Below, in pieces: positions 51,667 through 60,802 of a stretch of 64,000 bases of DNA; the first letter of the stretch is position 1; each line of letters starts with the position of its first letter. The translations under genes were made by a program, and so were the position numbers. The notes under the pieces were generated by a model that saw nothing but the letters and a program-made list of their open reading frames with translations, did no database searches and was not told the origin of the DNA. Source of the DNA: Labrenzia sp. R4_2 (GTDB lineage Bacteria; Pseudomonadota; Alphaproteobacteria; Rhizobiales; Stappiaceae); NCBI RefSeq assembly GCF_017743865.1, contig NZ_JAGHRJ010000001.1:558001-622000 (forward strand), read 5' to 3'.

Positions 51667-53148
51667 ATGACACAGCTGGACCAGCTACAGGCTAAAATCA
51701 GGACCTATCTTAGCAGCCTCAGTCCAAAGGCGATTGAGGCGCTTGTGCGTAATCTTGAGCGCGCGAAGGCCCAGGCCGATGCCGATCCGCACATTGAGCT
51801 GGTGCTCAACTCAGCCCTTGCGATCCTGCGCAAACCATCGACACACCCGCTCGATTCCGAAGGCAATGAACACCGCCGCGGTCAAATCCAGCGCATGTTT
51901 TTTACGTCCCTTGACGGGTTCTTGATCGACGAGTTTTTGCCGAACCGTCAGGAAGGCCGCATCCATCGCGGCATGTTGAACAAGGTTTGGAAATGGCTCG
52001 GCCGGGACGTTATGCCGACGGACGTTCAGCTTGTGCTTGAGCAGGCGGGCAATGCCGCCGTCAGCGGCGAACGGGTTGATGGCTTGGTGCAGGCTCTGAG
52101 AACGCGGTCTGCAGACGCGATCGGTGAAGCTTTGAGGCGCGGTGAAATCGATGAACGCGAACACCGCCGCATGGGGATCGAGCTTGGCGGTGAGCGCGGT
52201 ATCTCCGAGCTTCGGGACATTCACAAGGTTTTCTCATCCGAGCGTTGGTTGATGCCGTTCCTGGAAGCCATGCCCGACCGGATCAACGAACGGCGCTTAA
52301 AGCAGGACCACGATGTCCTGCGCATGGTTGATAAATGTTCGGAGCGTTTTCCGGACCATCTTCCGCTGGTCGCCGCCGCTCTTGTCGACCGTGCTGACAA
52401 GCCTTCAGCCTTGTGTGCATTTGCCGGCCGGCTTGCCGGGGATGATGATCCGAAGGTGATCGCAGGGTCGCAGTTTGCGCCGTTTGTTGATGTGGTCATG
52501 AGCGAGGCCGAACGCCTGAACATCCTCGCAGTGGATCATCGCAACAACAATCCCGATCCGGTGGCGTTTTCAAACGCCTTGTCGGACTACAACTCGCTGG
52601 TCCGAGGGATTGAACGCGATGTCGATTTAACTGTAACGGGCAAGTGGCACAGCCGGTTGGCTGACACAAAGCGCAGCATTTCTGATGTTGTCACGCGGGA
52701 ACTCCACAATGCGCATACGGCAGTACGTCGCTCCCTTCAGGTTCCAAAACTGGACAATTATGGCAAGTTGATTGTCGACCCAACGGCAATCAACGATGCT
52801 GTTCGCGCAGTGCGGGTCGTCAATATGGTGCGCAATGGATCTGAGACATTCGCGGTCAATGATATCAGCAAACGCACCCGCCAGACCGTCGAGCAGACGC
52901 TGGAAATTGTGACCAGGTCTTTGATCACCGATCTTGGCAAGGCAAAAAGCCCGCAATTGGAAGCGCATCAGGCCGCCGCCGACGTGGCGATCATGTTGTC
53001 GGAGATCTATTTCGGGGCGGAGTATGCCGACCAATTGCGGCGCAGTCGCCATGCGGCCCTTGCAAAGGCCAAGACGCGCGCAGGCGACGAAGCTGCTGCC
53101 GCGTCCCCGGAACGCCGGTTGATCAACAAGGCCCTGAAACGGGCTTGA
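51667..53148 (+). CDS. Conserved protein of unknown function (493 aa)
   Basis: A 493-residue soluble protein, largely alpha-helical, with no signal peptide, membrane segment or motif that I recognise. Landmarks are LRKPSTHPLDSEGNEHRRGQ, the paired arginines of HRRMGIELGGERGISELR, FLEAMPDRINERRLKQDHD, and HVAL-free long helices in the C-terminal third (VEQTLEIVTRSLITDLGKAK). It lies between the feuPQ/lipoprotein group and the ccm genes, as a single gene. Codon use looks like that of the neighbours, so it appears to be a resident gene. Confidence 0.75.
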   Translation: MTQLDQLQAKIRTYLSSLSPKAIEALVRNLERAKAQADADPHIELVLNSALAILRKPSTHPLDSEGNEHRRGQIQRMFFTSLDGFLIDEFLPNRQEGRIHRGMLNKVWKWLGRDVMPTDVQLVLEQAGNAAVSGERVDGLVQALRTRSADAIGEALRRGEIDEREHRRMGIELGGERGISELRDIHKVFSSERWLMPFLEAMPDRINERRLKQDHDVLRMVDKCSERFPDHLPLVAAALVDRADKPSALCAFAGRLAGDDDPKVIAGSQFAPFVDVVMSEAERLNILAVDHRNNNPDPVAFSNALSDYNSLVRGIERDVDLTVTGKWHSRLADTKRSISDVVTRELHNAHTAVRRSLQVPKLDNYGKLIVDPTAINDAVRAVRVVNMVRNGSETFAVNDISKRTRQTVEQTLEIVTRSLITDLGKAKSPQLEAHQAAADVAIMLSEIYFGAEYADQLRRSRHAALAKAKTRAGDEAAAASPERRLINKALKRA

Positions 53149-53260
53149 TTCTGGAGCTTTGGATGGTGCGTTAAGTGCGGTTCGCAGGTTTTAAACCGCG
53201 ACCGCCAGTCACACACGCATTTACTTGCATTTCGACACATTCGGTTGTCTATATGCATCC

Positions 53261-54397
53261 ATGATTTTTTGGATCCTGATCTCAGTTTTGACCGCGCTGG
53301 CGGCCCTTTCTGTTCTTGTGCCGCTGACGCGGTCGCGGTCTTCTGTTGAGGAAGCTGCGGCACAAGCTGACGCAGCTGTTTACAAGGAACAATTGGCAGC
53401 AATTGATCGAGACTTGTCGGACGGCCTGATCGACGCAGAGGCCGCTGAAGCAGCTCGTACAGAAACAGCGCGCCGCTTGCTCTCCGTGCATGACCGGAAG
53501 GACGAGCCGCGCCCGGTCACTGTTTCAAAACTCCGGATCCGATCCGTTCAGGTCATTGCGCTTGTTGCGTTGCCAGCTGCAGCCCTTGGAACATATCTCG
53601 CTCTCGGATCGCCTGAACTGCAAGACCAGCCGCTTGCAGCCCGCTTGTCGGCCCCGGCTGATGAGCAACCGGTCGAACTGCTGGTTGCCCGGGTGGAACG
53701 CCACTTGGCGGAAGATCCTGAAGACGGTCAGGGCTGGGCGGTAATCGCGCCTGTTTACATGCGGATGGGCCAGCCGGATTCTGCAGCACGTGCCTACTCC
53801 AACGCGATCCGGATCCTTGGTCCAAGACCAGACTGGCTGACGGACATGGGTGAAGCCATGACCGTGTCCAATGAGGGTGTGATCACCGAGCTGGCGCGTA
53901 CGGCTTTTCAGCAGGCCGTCGATCTGGAGCCGACAGCAGTGAAACCTCGGTTTTTTCTCGCTCTGGCACTGACCCAGGAAGGGAAAACGGATGAGGCCGT
54001 CAACGCTTGGCAGAGCCTTCTGGAAGGAGCTGATCCTCAGGCGGCATGGGTGCCGGTTGCGCGGCGGGAATTGGCCGGTTTGACCGGAGAGACACCAGAA
54101 CTGCTTCCAGCTCTGCGAGGTCCAAGCCAGGCTGATGTCGAGGCCGCCGGTGAGATGAGTGACGATGATCGCCAGAAGATGATCACCACCATGGTTCAAG
54201 GCCTTGCTGCACGGATTGATGCCAATGGCGGAACTGTTGCAGAGTGGGGCCAGTTGATGCGCGCTTACATGGTCCTAGGTAAACGGGACGAAGCGTTCGA
54301 CACCTATCGGCGCGCTGAAAAAGTTTTCGCGGAAAGACCAGCCGAATTGGCCAGGATCAAAGACGCAGCAGTCACTCTGGGGTTGAGTGGGTCGTAG
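53261..54397 (+). CDS. ccmI: Cytochrome c maturation protein CcmI (CycH)
   Basis: A 378-residue CcmI, the apocytochrome c chaperone. Two membrane helices (about 2-24 and 93-113) with a cytoplasmic loop between (ALAALSVLVPLTRSRSSVEE region) are followed by periplasmic TPR repeats, WAVIAPVYMRMGQPDSAARA and KPRFFLALALTQEGKTDEAV. ATG at 53261. It heads ccmI-ccmE-ccmF-ccmH, matching cycHJKL of rhizobia. Confidence 0.93.
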   Translation: MIFWILISVLTALAALSVLVPLTRSRSSVEEAAAQADAAVYKEQLAAIDRDLSDGLIDAEAAEAARTETARRLLSVHDRKDEPRPVTVSKLRIRSVQVIALVALPAAALGTYLALGSPELQDQPLAARLSAPADEQPVELLVARVERHLAEDPEDGQGWAVIAPVYMRMGQPDSAARAYSNAIRILGPRPDWLTDMGEAMTVSNEGVITELARTAFQQAVDLEPTAVKPRFFLALALTQEGKTDEAVNAWQSLLEGADPQAAWVPVARRELAGLTGETPELLPALRGPSQADVEAAGEMSDDDRQKMITTMVQGLAARIDANGGTVAEWGQLMRAYMVLGKRDEAFDTYRRAEKVFAERPAELARIKDAAVTLGLSGS

Positions 54398-54460
54398 AGA
54401 CAGCGGCAAGGTCCTTTAGGGGCAGGATCTTGCGGGCAGGCAACGTTAGACGGAACTAAA

Positions 54461-54910
54461 ATGACTCGGAAACAACGGCGTTTGACACTGATCGGATCCG
54501 CGGGGGCCGTTCTGGCTGTCGCACTTGGATTGATCCTGTTCGCGCTGAATGATCAGATTGTTTTCTTTCAAAGCCCAAGCGATATCGCGAGCCAGCAAAT
54601 TCCTGAAGGACAGAGAATTCGTCTTGGCGGACTGGTTGAAGACGGGTCGGTCGAGCGCTCTGATGACGCAAACGTGAAATTCCGCGTGACCGATACCGCG
54701 CATTCTGTGGCGGTGACTTATCAGGGCATTCTTCCGGATCTCTTCCGTGAAGGGCAGGGCGTCGTAACCGAAGGCGTTTTGACGCCGGGCGGGATTTTCG
54801 TTGCCGACAGCGTGCTGGCCAAGCACGATGAGAATTATATGCCCAAGGAAGTGGCGGAAGCTCTGAAGGATCAGGGCCATTGGCAGGGCGGAGAGGGCGC
54901 TGCCAACTAA
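54461..54910 (+). CDS. ccmE: Cytochrome c maturation heme chaperone CcmE (CycJ)
   Basis: A 149-residue heme chaperone with one N-terminal membrane helix (about 8-29) and an OB-fold periplasmic domain. The heme-binding [10 protein letters not shown] is present, with H122 as the covalent heme ligand and Y126. It receives heme from CcmC/CcmD, which are not in this window, and passes it to CcmF. It follows ccmI by 63 bases. Confidence 0.95.
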   Translation: MTRKQRRLTLIGSAGAVLAVALGLILFALNDQIVFFQSPSDIASQQIPEGQRIRLGGLVEDGSVERSDDANVKFRVTDTAHSVAVTYQGILPDLFREGQGVVTEGVLTPGGIFVADSVLAKHDENYMPKEVAEALKDQGHWQGGEGAAN

Positions 54911-54974
54911 CGCTGTCAGGCGCGAAGCCTATGACGCAGCCAAAGACATAACCTGAGGGACGGGACGCAGGACA

Positions 54975-56963
54975 ATGTTGGTCGAACTCGGACACTACGC
55001 TCTGGTATTGGCGTTTGCTTTGACACTGGTTGTGTCGGTGGTGCCGTTATGGGGCGCTTTGAAAGGCGATGGCCGCCTGATGGCGGTTGCGACACCGGTC
55101 TCCGTGACCGTCTTCTTTCTCGTGCTTGTTTCGTTTGCGGTTCTGACCGTGGCTTATGTTGCTTCGGATTTTTCCGTCGTGAACGTTTATGAGAACTCGC
55201 ACTCGGCGAAACCGCTTATCTTCAAGATCACCGGTGTCTGGGGCAATCATGAAGGCTCCATGCTGCTCTGGGTGCTGATCTTGGTCTTCTTTGGAGCGCT
55301 GGTCGGGGTGTTTGGCGGCAACCTTCCGGACGATCTGAGAGCCACCACGTTGGCTGTTCAGGGCTGGATTTCCGCTGGGTTCCTGCTGTTTATGCTGGCA
55401 ACGTCCAACCCGTTCAACCGGTATGAAAATCCTCCGATCGAAGGCAATGACCTCAACCCGATCCTGCAGGACATCGGATTGGCGATCCACCCGCCGTTGC
55501 TCTACGTCGGCTATGTCGGTTTCTCGATCACATTCTCCTTCGCTGTCGCTGCGCTCATTTTGGGGCGCACAGACGCGGCCTGGGCCCGCTGGGTCCGGCC
55601 GTGGACACTTCTGGCGTGGAGCTTCCTCACCCTCGGCATCGCCATGGGCTCCTACTGGGCTTACTATGAGCTCGGCTGGGGTGGCTGGTGGTTCTGGGAT
55701 CCGGTTGAAAACGCATCTTTCATGCCATGGCTTGCCGGAACAGCGCTGCTCCACTCCGCGATCGTTATGGAAAAAAGGGAAGCGTTGAAGGTCTGGACGG
55801 TGCTCCTGGCGATCTTCACCTTCTCGCTGTCGCTGCTTGGGGCCTTCCTGGTTCGCTCGGGCGTTTTGACCTCGGTGCACGCATTTGCCACCGATCCGTC
55901 GCGCGGCGTCTTTATTCTCGGGCTTCTGTGTCTTTTCATCGGCGGCTCGCTGTCTCTCTTTGCCTGGCGTGCGCCGATGCTGAAACAGGGCGGCTTGTTT
56001 GCCCCGATCAGCCGGGAAGGCGGGCTGGTTCTCAACAATCTCTTCCTGACGGCGGCCACTGCTGCGGTTCTGGTCGGAACGCTGTATCCGCTGGTTCTGG
56101 ACGCAATCACCGGCGAAATGATCTCAGTCGGTGAACCGTTCTTCAATCTGACCTTCGGACCGTTGATGGTGCCGCTCTTGATGGCTGTTCCGTTCGGGCC
56201 AATCCTGGCCTGGAAACGGGGGGACCTTCTGGCAGCGTCCCAGCGGCTTTATGCGGCGTTTGGGCTCGCGTTGCTGATGACCCTCTTCACCTTCTGGCTC
56301 TGGGGCATGGAGCGGGTGCTTGCTCCTCTCGGTGTTGGACTCGCGGTCTGGGTGATGGCTGGGGCAATTTCCGAAATCGTTACACGGGTCAAGTTTTTCG
56401 AAATTGGTCCGAAGCGCGGGTTTGCACGTCTTTACGGTCTTCCGGGCTCGGCCTGGGGAACTGCCACCGCCCATTTCGGCATCGGCGTCACCGTGCTTGG
56501 CATTGTGACATCCTCCGCCTTCCAGGAAGAGCAAGTCCGGACAATGCGGCCCGGCGATACGGTGAACGTGTCGGGATATGAGCTGACGTTTGACGGCGCG
56601 GTGCCGCGCCGCGGACCGAATTTCGTTGAGGAAGTCGGGCACTTCACAGTTCGTGAAGGCGGTGCCTTTGTTGCCGAGATGGAACCGTCCAAACGCGTTT
56701 ACACAGCGCGCCAGATGCCGACCACCGAAGCGGCAATCCATACGATTGGCTTTTCGCAGGTCTATGTCTCCTTAGGAGAACGGCGCAATGACGGCGCGGT
56801 GGATGTCCGGGCCTATTACAAGCCGCTGATCACGCTCATCTGGATCGGCTGCGTGATCATGGCTCTCGGCGCGGCCTTCTCCATGGCGGACCGCCGCTTG
56901 CGGGTCGGGGCTCCGAAACCGGCTGCCAAACGCAAACAACCTGCCAGCGTTCCGGCGGAATAG
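54975..56963 (+). CDS. ccmF: Heme lyase CcmF (CycK)
   Basis: A 662-residue membrane protein with about 15 helices. The WWD heme-handling motif is GWGGWWFWDPVENASFMPWL. Other family marks are KITGVWGNHEGSMLLWVLIL and LGAFLVRSGVLTSVHAFATD. It is the main heme lyase subunit of System I, working with CcmH and CcmI. It sits 64 bases after ccmE, with GAGGGACGGGACGCAGG before the ATG. Confidence 0.97.
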   Translation: MLVELGHYALVLAFALTLVVSVVPLWGALKGDGRLMAVATPVSVTVFFLVLVSFAVLTVAYVASDFSVVNVYENSHSAKPLIFKITGVWGNHEGSMLLWVLILVFFGALVGVFGGNLPDDLRATTLAVQGWISAGFLLFMLATSNPFNRYENPPIEGNDLNPILQDIGLAIHPPLLYVGYVGFSITFSFAVAALILGRTDAAWARWVRPWTLLAWSFLTLGIAMGSYWAYYELGWGGWWFWDPVENASFMPWLAGTALLHSAIVMEKREALKVWTVLLAIFTFSLSLLGAFLVRSGVLTSVHAFATDPSRGVFILGLLCLFIGGSLSLFAWRAPMLKQGGLFAPISREGGLVLNNLFLTAATAAVLVGTLYPLVLDAITGEMISVGEPFFNLTFGPLMVPLLMAVPFGPILAWKRGDLLAASQRLYAAFGLALLMTLFTFWLWGMERVLAPLGVGLAVWVMAGAISEIVTRVKFFEIGPKRGFARLYGLPGSAWGTATAHFGIGVTVLGIVTSSAFQEEQVRTMRPGDTVNVSGYELTFDGAVPRRGPNFVEEVGHFTVREGGAFVAEMEPSKRVYTARQMPTTEAAIHTIGFSQVYVSLGERRNDGAVDVRAYYKPLITLIWIGCVIMALGAAFSMADRRLRVGAPKPAAKRKQPASVPAE

Positions 56964-56976
56964 GAGACTGATCCCG

Positions 56977-57468
56977 ATGAAACGGCTCCTTGCCTGTCTT
57001 TCGCTGGTCTTATGTGTCCTGTCTGGGCCTGCGCTTGCCATCTCACCGGATGAAATCCTGGAGGACCAAGCGCTGGAAACGCGGGCCCGGGCTTTGTCGG
57101 CCGAGCTGCGCTGCATGGTCTGTCAGAACCAGTCGATCGACGACAGCGACGCGCCGCTCGCCAAGGACCTCCGGGTACTGGTGCGCGAGCGTCTGGTCGC
57201 TGGGGACACGGACGCTCAGGTAATCGATTTCCTGGTTGACCGGTATGGCGAGTTTGTTCTTTTGAAGCCACGGTTTGCTTGGCACACGTTCTTTTTGTGG
57301 GCCGCCGGGCCCCTTGCTTTGATTGCCGGTATTGCCGCCATCGTGATCACACTGCGCCGCAGACAAACGACAGCCGTTGCTGCTGGGATAAACCAGCCGG
57401 TTGAAAAATTGTCGGAGGAAGAAGAAAAGCGCTTGAAAGCGCTTCTGTCTTCAAAAGATCAGAATTGA
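56977..57468 (+). CDS. ccmH: Cytochrome c maturation thiol-disulfide protein CcmH (CycL)
   Basis: A 163-residue protein. It has a signal peptide (RLLACLSLVLCVLSGPALA), a periplasmic RCMVCQNQSIDDSDAPLAKD with C46 and C49 as the redox CxxC, and a C-terminal membrane helix (FFLWAAGPLALIAGIAAIVI). It reduces the apocytochrome CxxCH thiols. The start follows ccmF by 13 bases. This is the short alphaproteobacterial form, without the TPR domain. Confidence 0.95.
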   Translation: MKRLLACLSLVLCVLSGPALAISPDEILEDQALETRARALSAELRCMVCQNQSIDDSDAPLAKDLRVLVRERLVAGDTDAQVIDFLVDRYGEFVLLKPRFAWHTFFLWAAGPLALIAGIAAIVITLRRRQTTAVAAGINQPVEKLSEEEEKRLKALLSSKDQN

Positions 57469-57595
57469 TCCGAACGGCATTCGCTCAGATCATCTTGTGT
57501 GAACGCACTGGTCACGGCCTTGACACCAAGGCGTGACTTGTTTGCCTTTAAGCTCTCCTTACCTGTGGAGGGAAACAAGACTGGAGGGCCGGGCG

Positions 57596-58831
57596 TTGGC
57601 ACAACAAGCACAAAAACTGGAATTTGAAGGATCGCAGGGCGCACACCTTGCTGCGCGGCTGGATCTGCCGGCCGGGCCCATCCGTGCCTTTGCGCTGTTC
57701 GCTCATTGCTTCACCTGTTCCAAGGACATCGCAGCCGCACGGCACATCGCTGGCGCTTTGAGCGCAGAAGGCGTTGCTGTTTTGCGGTTCGATTTCACCG
57801 GACTTGGGGGCAGCGGCGGCGATTTTTCCTCAACCGGGTTTTCCTCCAATGTCGAAGACTTGAAGGTCGCAGCGGATTTCCTGCGCAAGAACTACGAAGC
57901 TCCCCAATTGCTCATCGGCCACTCGCTCGGCGGCGCGGCCGTTCTGTCTGTCGCCAAAGACATCCCCGAGGTGCGGGCGGTCGTCACGATTGGTGCGCCA
58001 TCGGAAGCCGGTCATGTCGTGCATAATTTTGCTCATGCGATCGATGATATTAAGGAGCAGGGCGCCCTGGAGGTTGATCTTGCCGGTCGGCCCTTCACGA
58101 TCCGGCGTGAGTTTCTGGCGGACCTGGAACGCCAAGCGGTGCTCTCACACACTGCAGAACTCGGAAAAGCGCTTCTGGTCATGCATGCGCCGCTGGACGA
58201 AACGGTCGGCATCGACAATGCCAGCGAAATCTTTCTCGCCGCCAAACACCCAAAAAGCTTTGTGTCGCTGGACAAGGCCGATCATCTGCTGTCCCGCAGT
58301 CAGGATGCGGAATATGCGGCAAAAGTCATTGCCGGATGGTCCAGCGGCTATCTGGATCCGATTGTTGAACCGGCCGCCAGCGCAAAAGGCGACGGCGTGG
58401 ACGTCGTCGAAACCGGGCAGGGCAAGTTTCAGGCACTCGTCGCCAGTGGACATCACCGGCTGATCGCCGATGAACCGGAAAGCTATGGCGGTTTTGACAG
58501 CGGCCCGTCGCCCTATGGTTATCTCTCCGCGGCGCTGGGAGCGTGCACAGTCATGACGCTGCGCATGTATGCCGATCGGAAGGGGCTGGACATCGACCGG
58601 ATCGGGACGACGGTGCTGCATGACAAGGTCCATGCTGCTGAGTGCGAGGACTGTTCGGAAGAGCAGAAAACTCGCGGTGGCAAAATTGACCGTTTTGAGC
58701 GGTTGATCACGCTGGAGGGCGATCTCGATGCAGCAACCCGGACACGGCTGCTCGAGATCGCGGATAAGTGCCCCGTCCACAGGACGCTGGAATCCGGGGC
58801 AGCTGTCGTCACCCGCGAAGTCGAAACGTAA
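57596..58831 (+). CDS. Bifunctional alpha/beta hydrolase-OsmC fusion protein
   Basis: A 411-residue fusion. The first 260 residues are an alpha/beta hydrolase (FALFAHCFTCSKD, FDFTGLGGSGGDFS, nucleophile LIGHSLGGAAVL, and DKADHLLS with the catalytic histidine). The last 140 residues are an OsmC/Ohr peroxidase domain (SPYGYLSAALGACTVMTLRM with the peroxidatic cysteine; KCPVHRTLE with the second). A combined esterase and hydroperoxide-reducing role is possible. The TTG at 57596 follows GGAGGG; a longer form from 57533 is possible. Confidence 0.9.
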   Translation: MAQQAQKLEFEGSQGAHLAARLDLPAGPIRAFALFAHCFTCSKDIAAARHIAGALSAEGVAVLRFDFTGLGGSGGDFSSTGFSSNVEDLKVAADFLRKNYEAPQLLIGHSLGGAAVLSVAKDIPEVRAVVTIGAPSEAGHVVHNFAHAIDDIKEQGALEVDLAGRPFTIRREFLADLERQAVLSHTAELGKALLVMHAPLDETVGIDNASEIFLAAKHPKSFVSLDKADHLLSRSQDAEYAAKVIAGWSSGYLDPIVEPAASAKGDGVDVVETGQGKFQALVASGHHRLIADEPESYGGFDSGPSPYGYLSAALGACTVMTLRMYADRKGLDIDRIGTTVLHDKVHAAECEDCSEEQKTRGGKIDRFERLITLEGDLDAATRTRLLEIADKCPVHRTLESGAAVVTREVET

Positions 58832-58852
58832 TCGTTAGACGCTTTTTGAGAT

Positions 58853-59854
58853 CTATGCAGCTTCGGCGCGTTCGGTTGCCTTGAGCTTGATTTTCATCAG
58901 GTTCAACAGCCGACGGGCGTCGGTATCATCCAGCATGTGATAGTTTGTCAGCCATTTGCTGCCGGTGCTCTCCGGAAACTTCAGGTGCTTGCAACGCTCT
59001 TTGCAGATTGCCTGGAATTCCTTGGCCCCAAGGCCCGTTGCCCGGCAGATGGTCGCAATCCCGGTGCTGTCAAACCGGACCATCAGGTTGTGGACATACT
59101 TCATCTGCATGCCGGAGAAGAAGGAAAGCAGGGCGACCACATCGAAGAGATTGTGTTCCACGCTGCACTGGTAGACAGCCTTGTTGAGCGTGGTCTTGCC
59201 CATCTTGATGCCCATGACCCAGGCTTTCGGGCTGATTTTGGACGGACGGCGCTGCAGTTCGCTGCCAGCGGCGATTTCACCATCATCCTTGAAGAGGTCT
59301 TCCAAAAGCTCTTCGTTGGACTTGCGCAGGTGGCGGATCCGGTCGCCCATCTGTTTGGGCATGTCTTTGACCAGCGCCTCAAACTCCGGCATCTCAATCT
59401 CTGCGCCAAGATTGCAGGCAACGGTTTGCTTGACGTCCTTGTCTCCACGCGAAATCAGGATCTTGGTCACGTCTTTGCTGACGTGGTCGCGTTTGGCGAG
59501 CGCGAGAAGAAAGTCCTGGCCCTTGGTTTGGGCCAGCTTGACGATATCTGCTTCCGAAAGCGAGGTGGAGCGCTCCAGAACCGCCTGGGCGATCGGGATT
59601 TCCTCGTTTGCAAGGGCTGCGGCAAGGGTTGAGGACATGGCAGAGACGTCTGCCAGCTTGTCTGACATCTCCTGCTTGGCTTCATCGCCGAGAGAGGTAT
59701 AGACGCCTTCCAGCATGGAATTCAGCAACTTGGTCTCTTCGGAGGTGGTGGTAGCATCATCACGCGCTGCGAGCAGCCCGGTCATATGAGCTGCCAACTC
59801 GTGCTTTTTCTGCGAGGAGCTTGCCTTTGCAAGTTTAAGAAGCGAATCGTCCAT
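58853..59854 (-). CDS. DUF2336 domain-containing protein
   Basis: A 333-residue soluble helical protein matching the DUF2336 family of alphaproteobacteria. The text is repeat-like: LALAKRDHVSKDVTKILISR, GDKDVKQTVACNLGAEIEMP and LDDTDARRLLNLMKIKLKA. These proteins resemble HEAT-type repeats and have unknown function. ATG at 59854 is used. The gene is convergent with the OsmC fusion (21 bases between stops). Confidence 0.85.
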   Translation of the reverse strand: MDDSLLKLAKASSSQKKHELAAHMTGLLAARDDATTTSEETKLLNSMLEGVYTSLGDEAKQEMSDKLADVSAMSSTLAAALANEEIPIAQAVLERSTSLSEADIVKLAQTKGQDFLLALAKRDHVSKDVTKILISRGDKDVKQTVACNLGAEIEMPEFEALVKDMPKQMGDRIRHLRKSNEELLEDLFKDDGEIAAGSELQRRPSKISPKAWVMGIKMGKTTLNKAVYQCSVEHNLFDVVALLSFFSGMQMKYVHNLMVRFDSTGIATICRATGLGAKEFQAICKERCKHLKFPESTGSKWLTNYHMLDDTDARRLLNLMKIKLKATERAEAA

Positions 59855-59976
59855 AACAAATCCTACCAACAGCAAATATTGCCGGAAGTTGTAAAAAAAG
59901 ATCTAAGCAAGGCGTTCCGCAAGGGCAGATGCGCGGGCTGCTTGACCGCGGAGAGCGGATGCGCGATGGGAACGTT

Positions 59977-60621
59977 ATGACCGATCAGCCAATACTCTAT
60001 TCTTTCCGGCGCTGCCCTTACGCGATGCGGGCAAGGCTCGCAGTGATGTCCAGCGGAATGACCGTGGAATTGCGGGAAATTGTTCTGCGCGACAAGGCAC
60101 CTGAGTTCCTGGAAACATCGCCTTCTGCAACGGTCCCATGCCTGAAGTCGGGTACGCAGGTGATTGATGAAAGCCTCGACATCATGGTCTGGGCATTGGA
60201 ACAATCTGACCCAGACAATTGGCTTGAACCGGAAACGGGGAGCCTGGACCAGATGCGGGCCTTGATCGCAACCTGCGACGGGCCGTTCAAAACCCATCTG
60301 GACCGCTACAAATACGACACACGGTATGCAGATGCTGACAAGACATCAGAACGGTCCGCAGCGTCCGAGTTCCTGAAAGAGCTGGATCGGCGGCTTGACG
60401 GGCGTGCTTGGCTCTTCGGAGCGCAGCCCTGTTTGGCAGACTTTGCGATTCTGCCCTTCGTCAGACAGTTTGCGAATGCGGACCGCGACTGGTTCGATTC
60501 TCAAGACTGGGACAACCTGAAAACATGGCTGGTGACTTTCGAGAAATCCGACAGGTTCGCGGCCATCATGCCGAAGTTTTCCAAGTGGGAGAACGGCGAT
60601 GCGCCAATCCTTTTTCCGTGA
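59977..60621 (+). CDS. Glutathione S-transferase family protein
   Basis: A 214-residue GST. The thioredoxin-like N-domain has YSFRRCPYAMRARLAVMSSG, with a cysteine in the active-site position, and ATVPCLKSGTQVIDESLDI, the glutathione-binding cis-Pro and ES pair. The C-domain ends WLVTFEKSDRFAAIMPKFSK. It may be a thiol transferase; specific substrate unknown. Start ATG at 59977; an upstream in-frame start is at 59929. Confidence 0.9.
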   Translation: MTDQPILYSFRRCPYAMRARLAVMSSGMTVELREIVLRDKAPEFLETSPSATVPCLKSGTQVIDESLDIMVWALEQSDPDNWLEPETGSLDQMRALIATCDGPFKTHLDRYKYDTRYADADKTSERSAASEFLKELDRRLDGRAWLFGAQPCLADFAILPFVRQFANADRDWFDSQDWDNLKTWLVTFEKSDRFAAIMPKFSKWENGDAPILFP

Positions 60622-60802
60622 TTTGTCAGATATTTAAGATGTTTCCCGGCTGAGCTGCTAGCAACCTTACAAAAACGTAATCCATCCGACAGGCGCCTGT
60701 AAGGGAGCCTTTCCTATCTTCAGTTTCGACCAGGAAACGCACGTCCCCGCGTGGTCCTGAATGAATTGACCTCCAGTCAAACTGTCGAAAAAGGAAGAAT
60801 AG

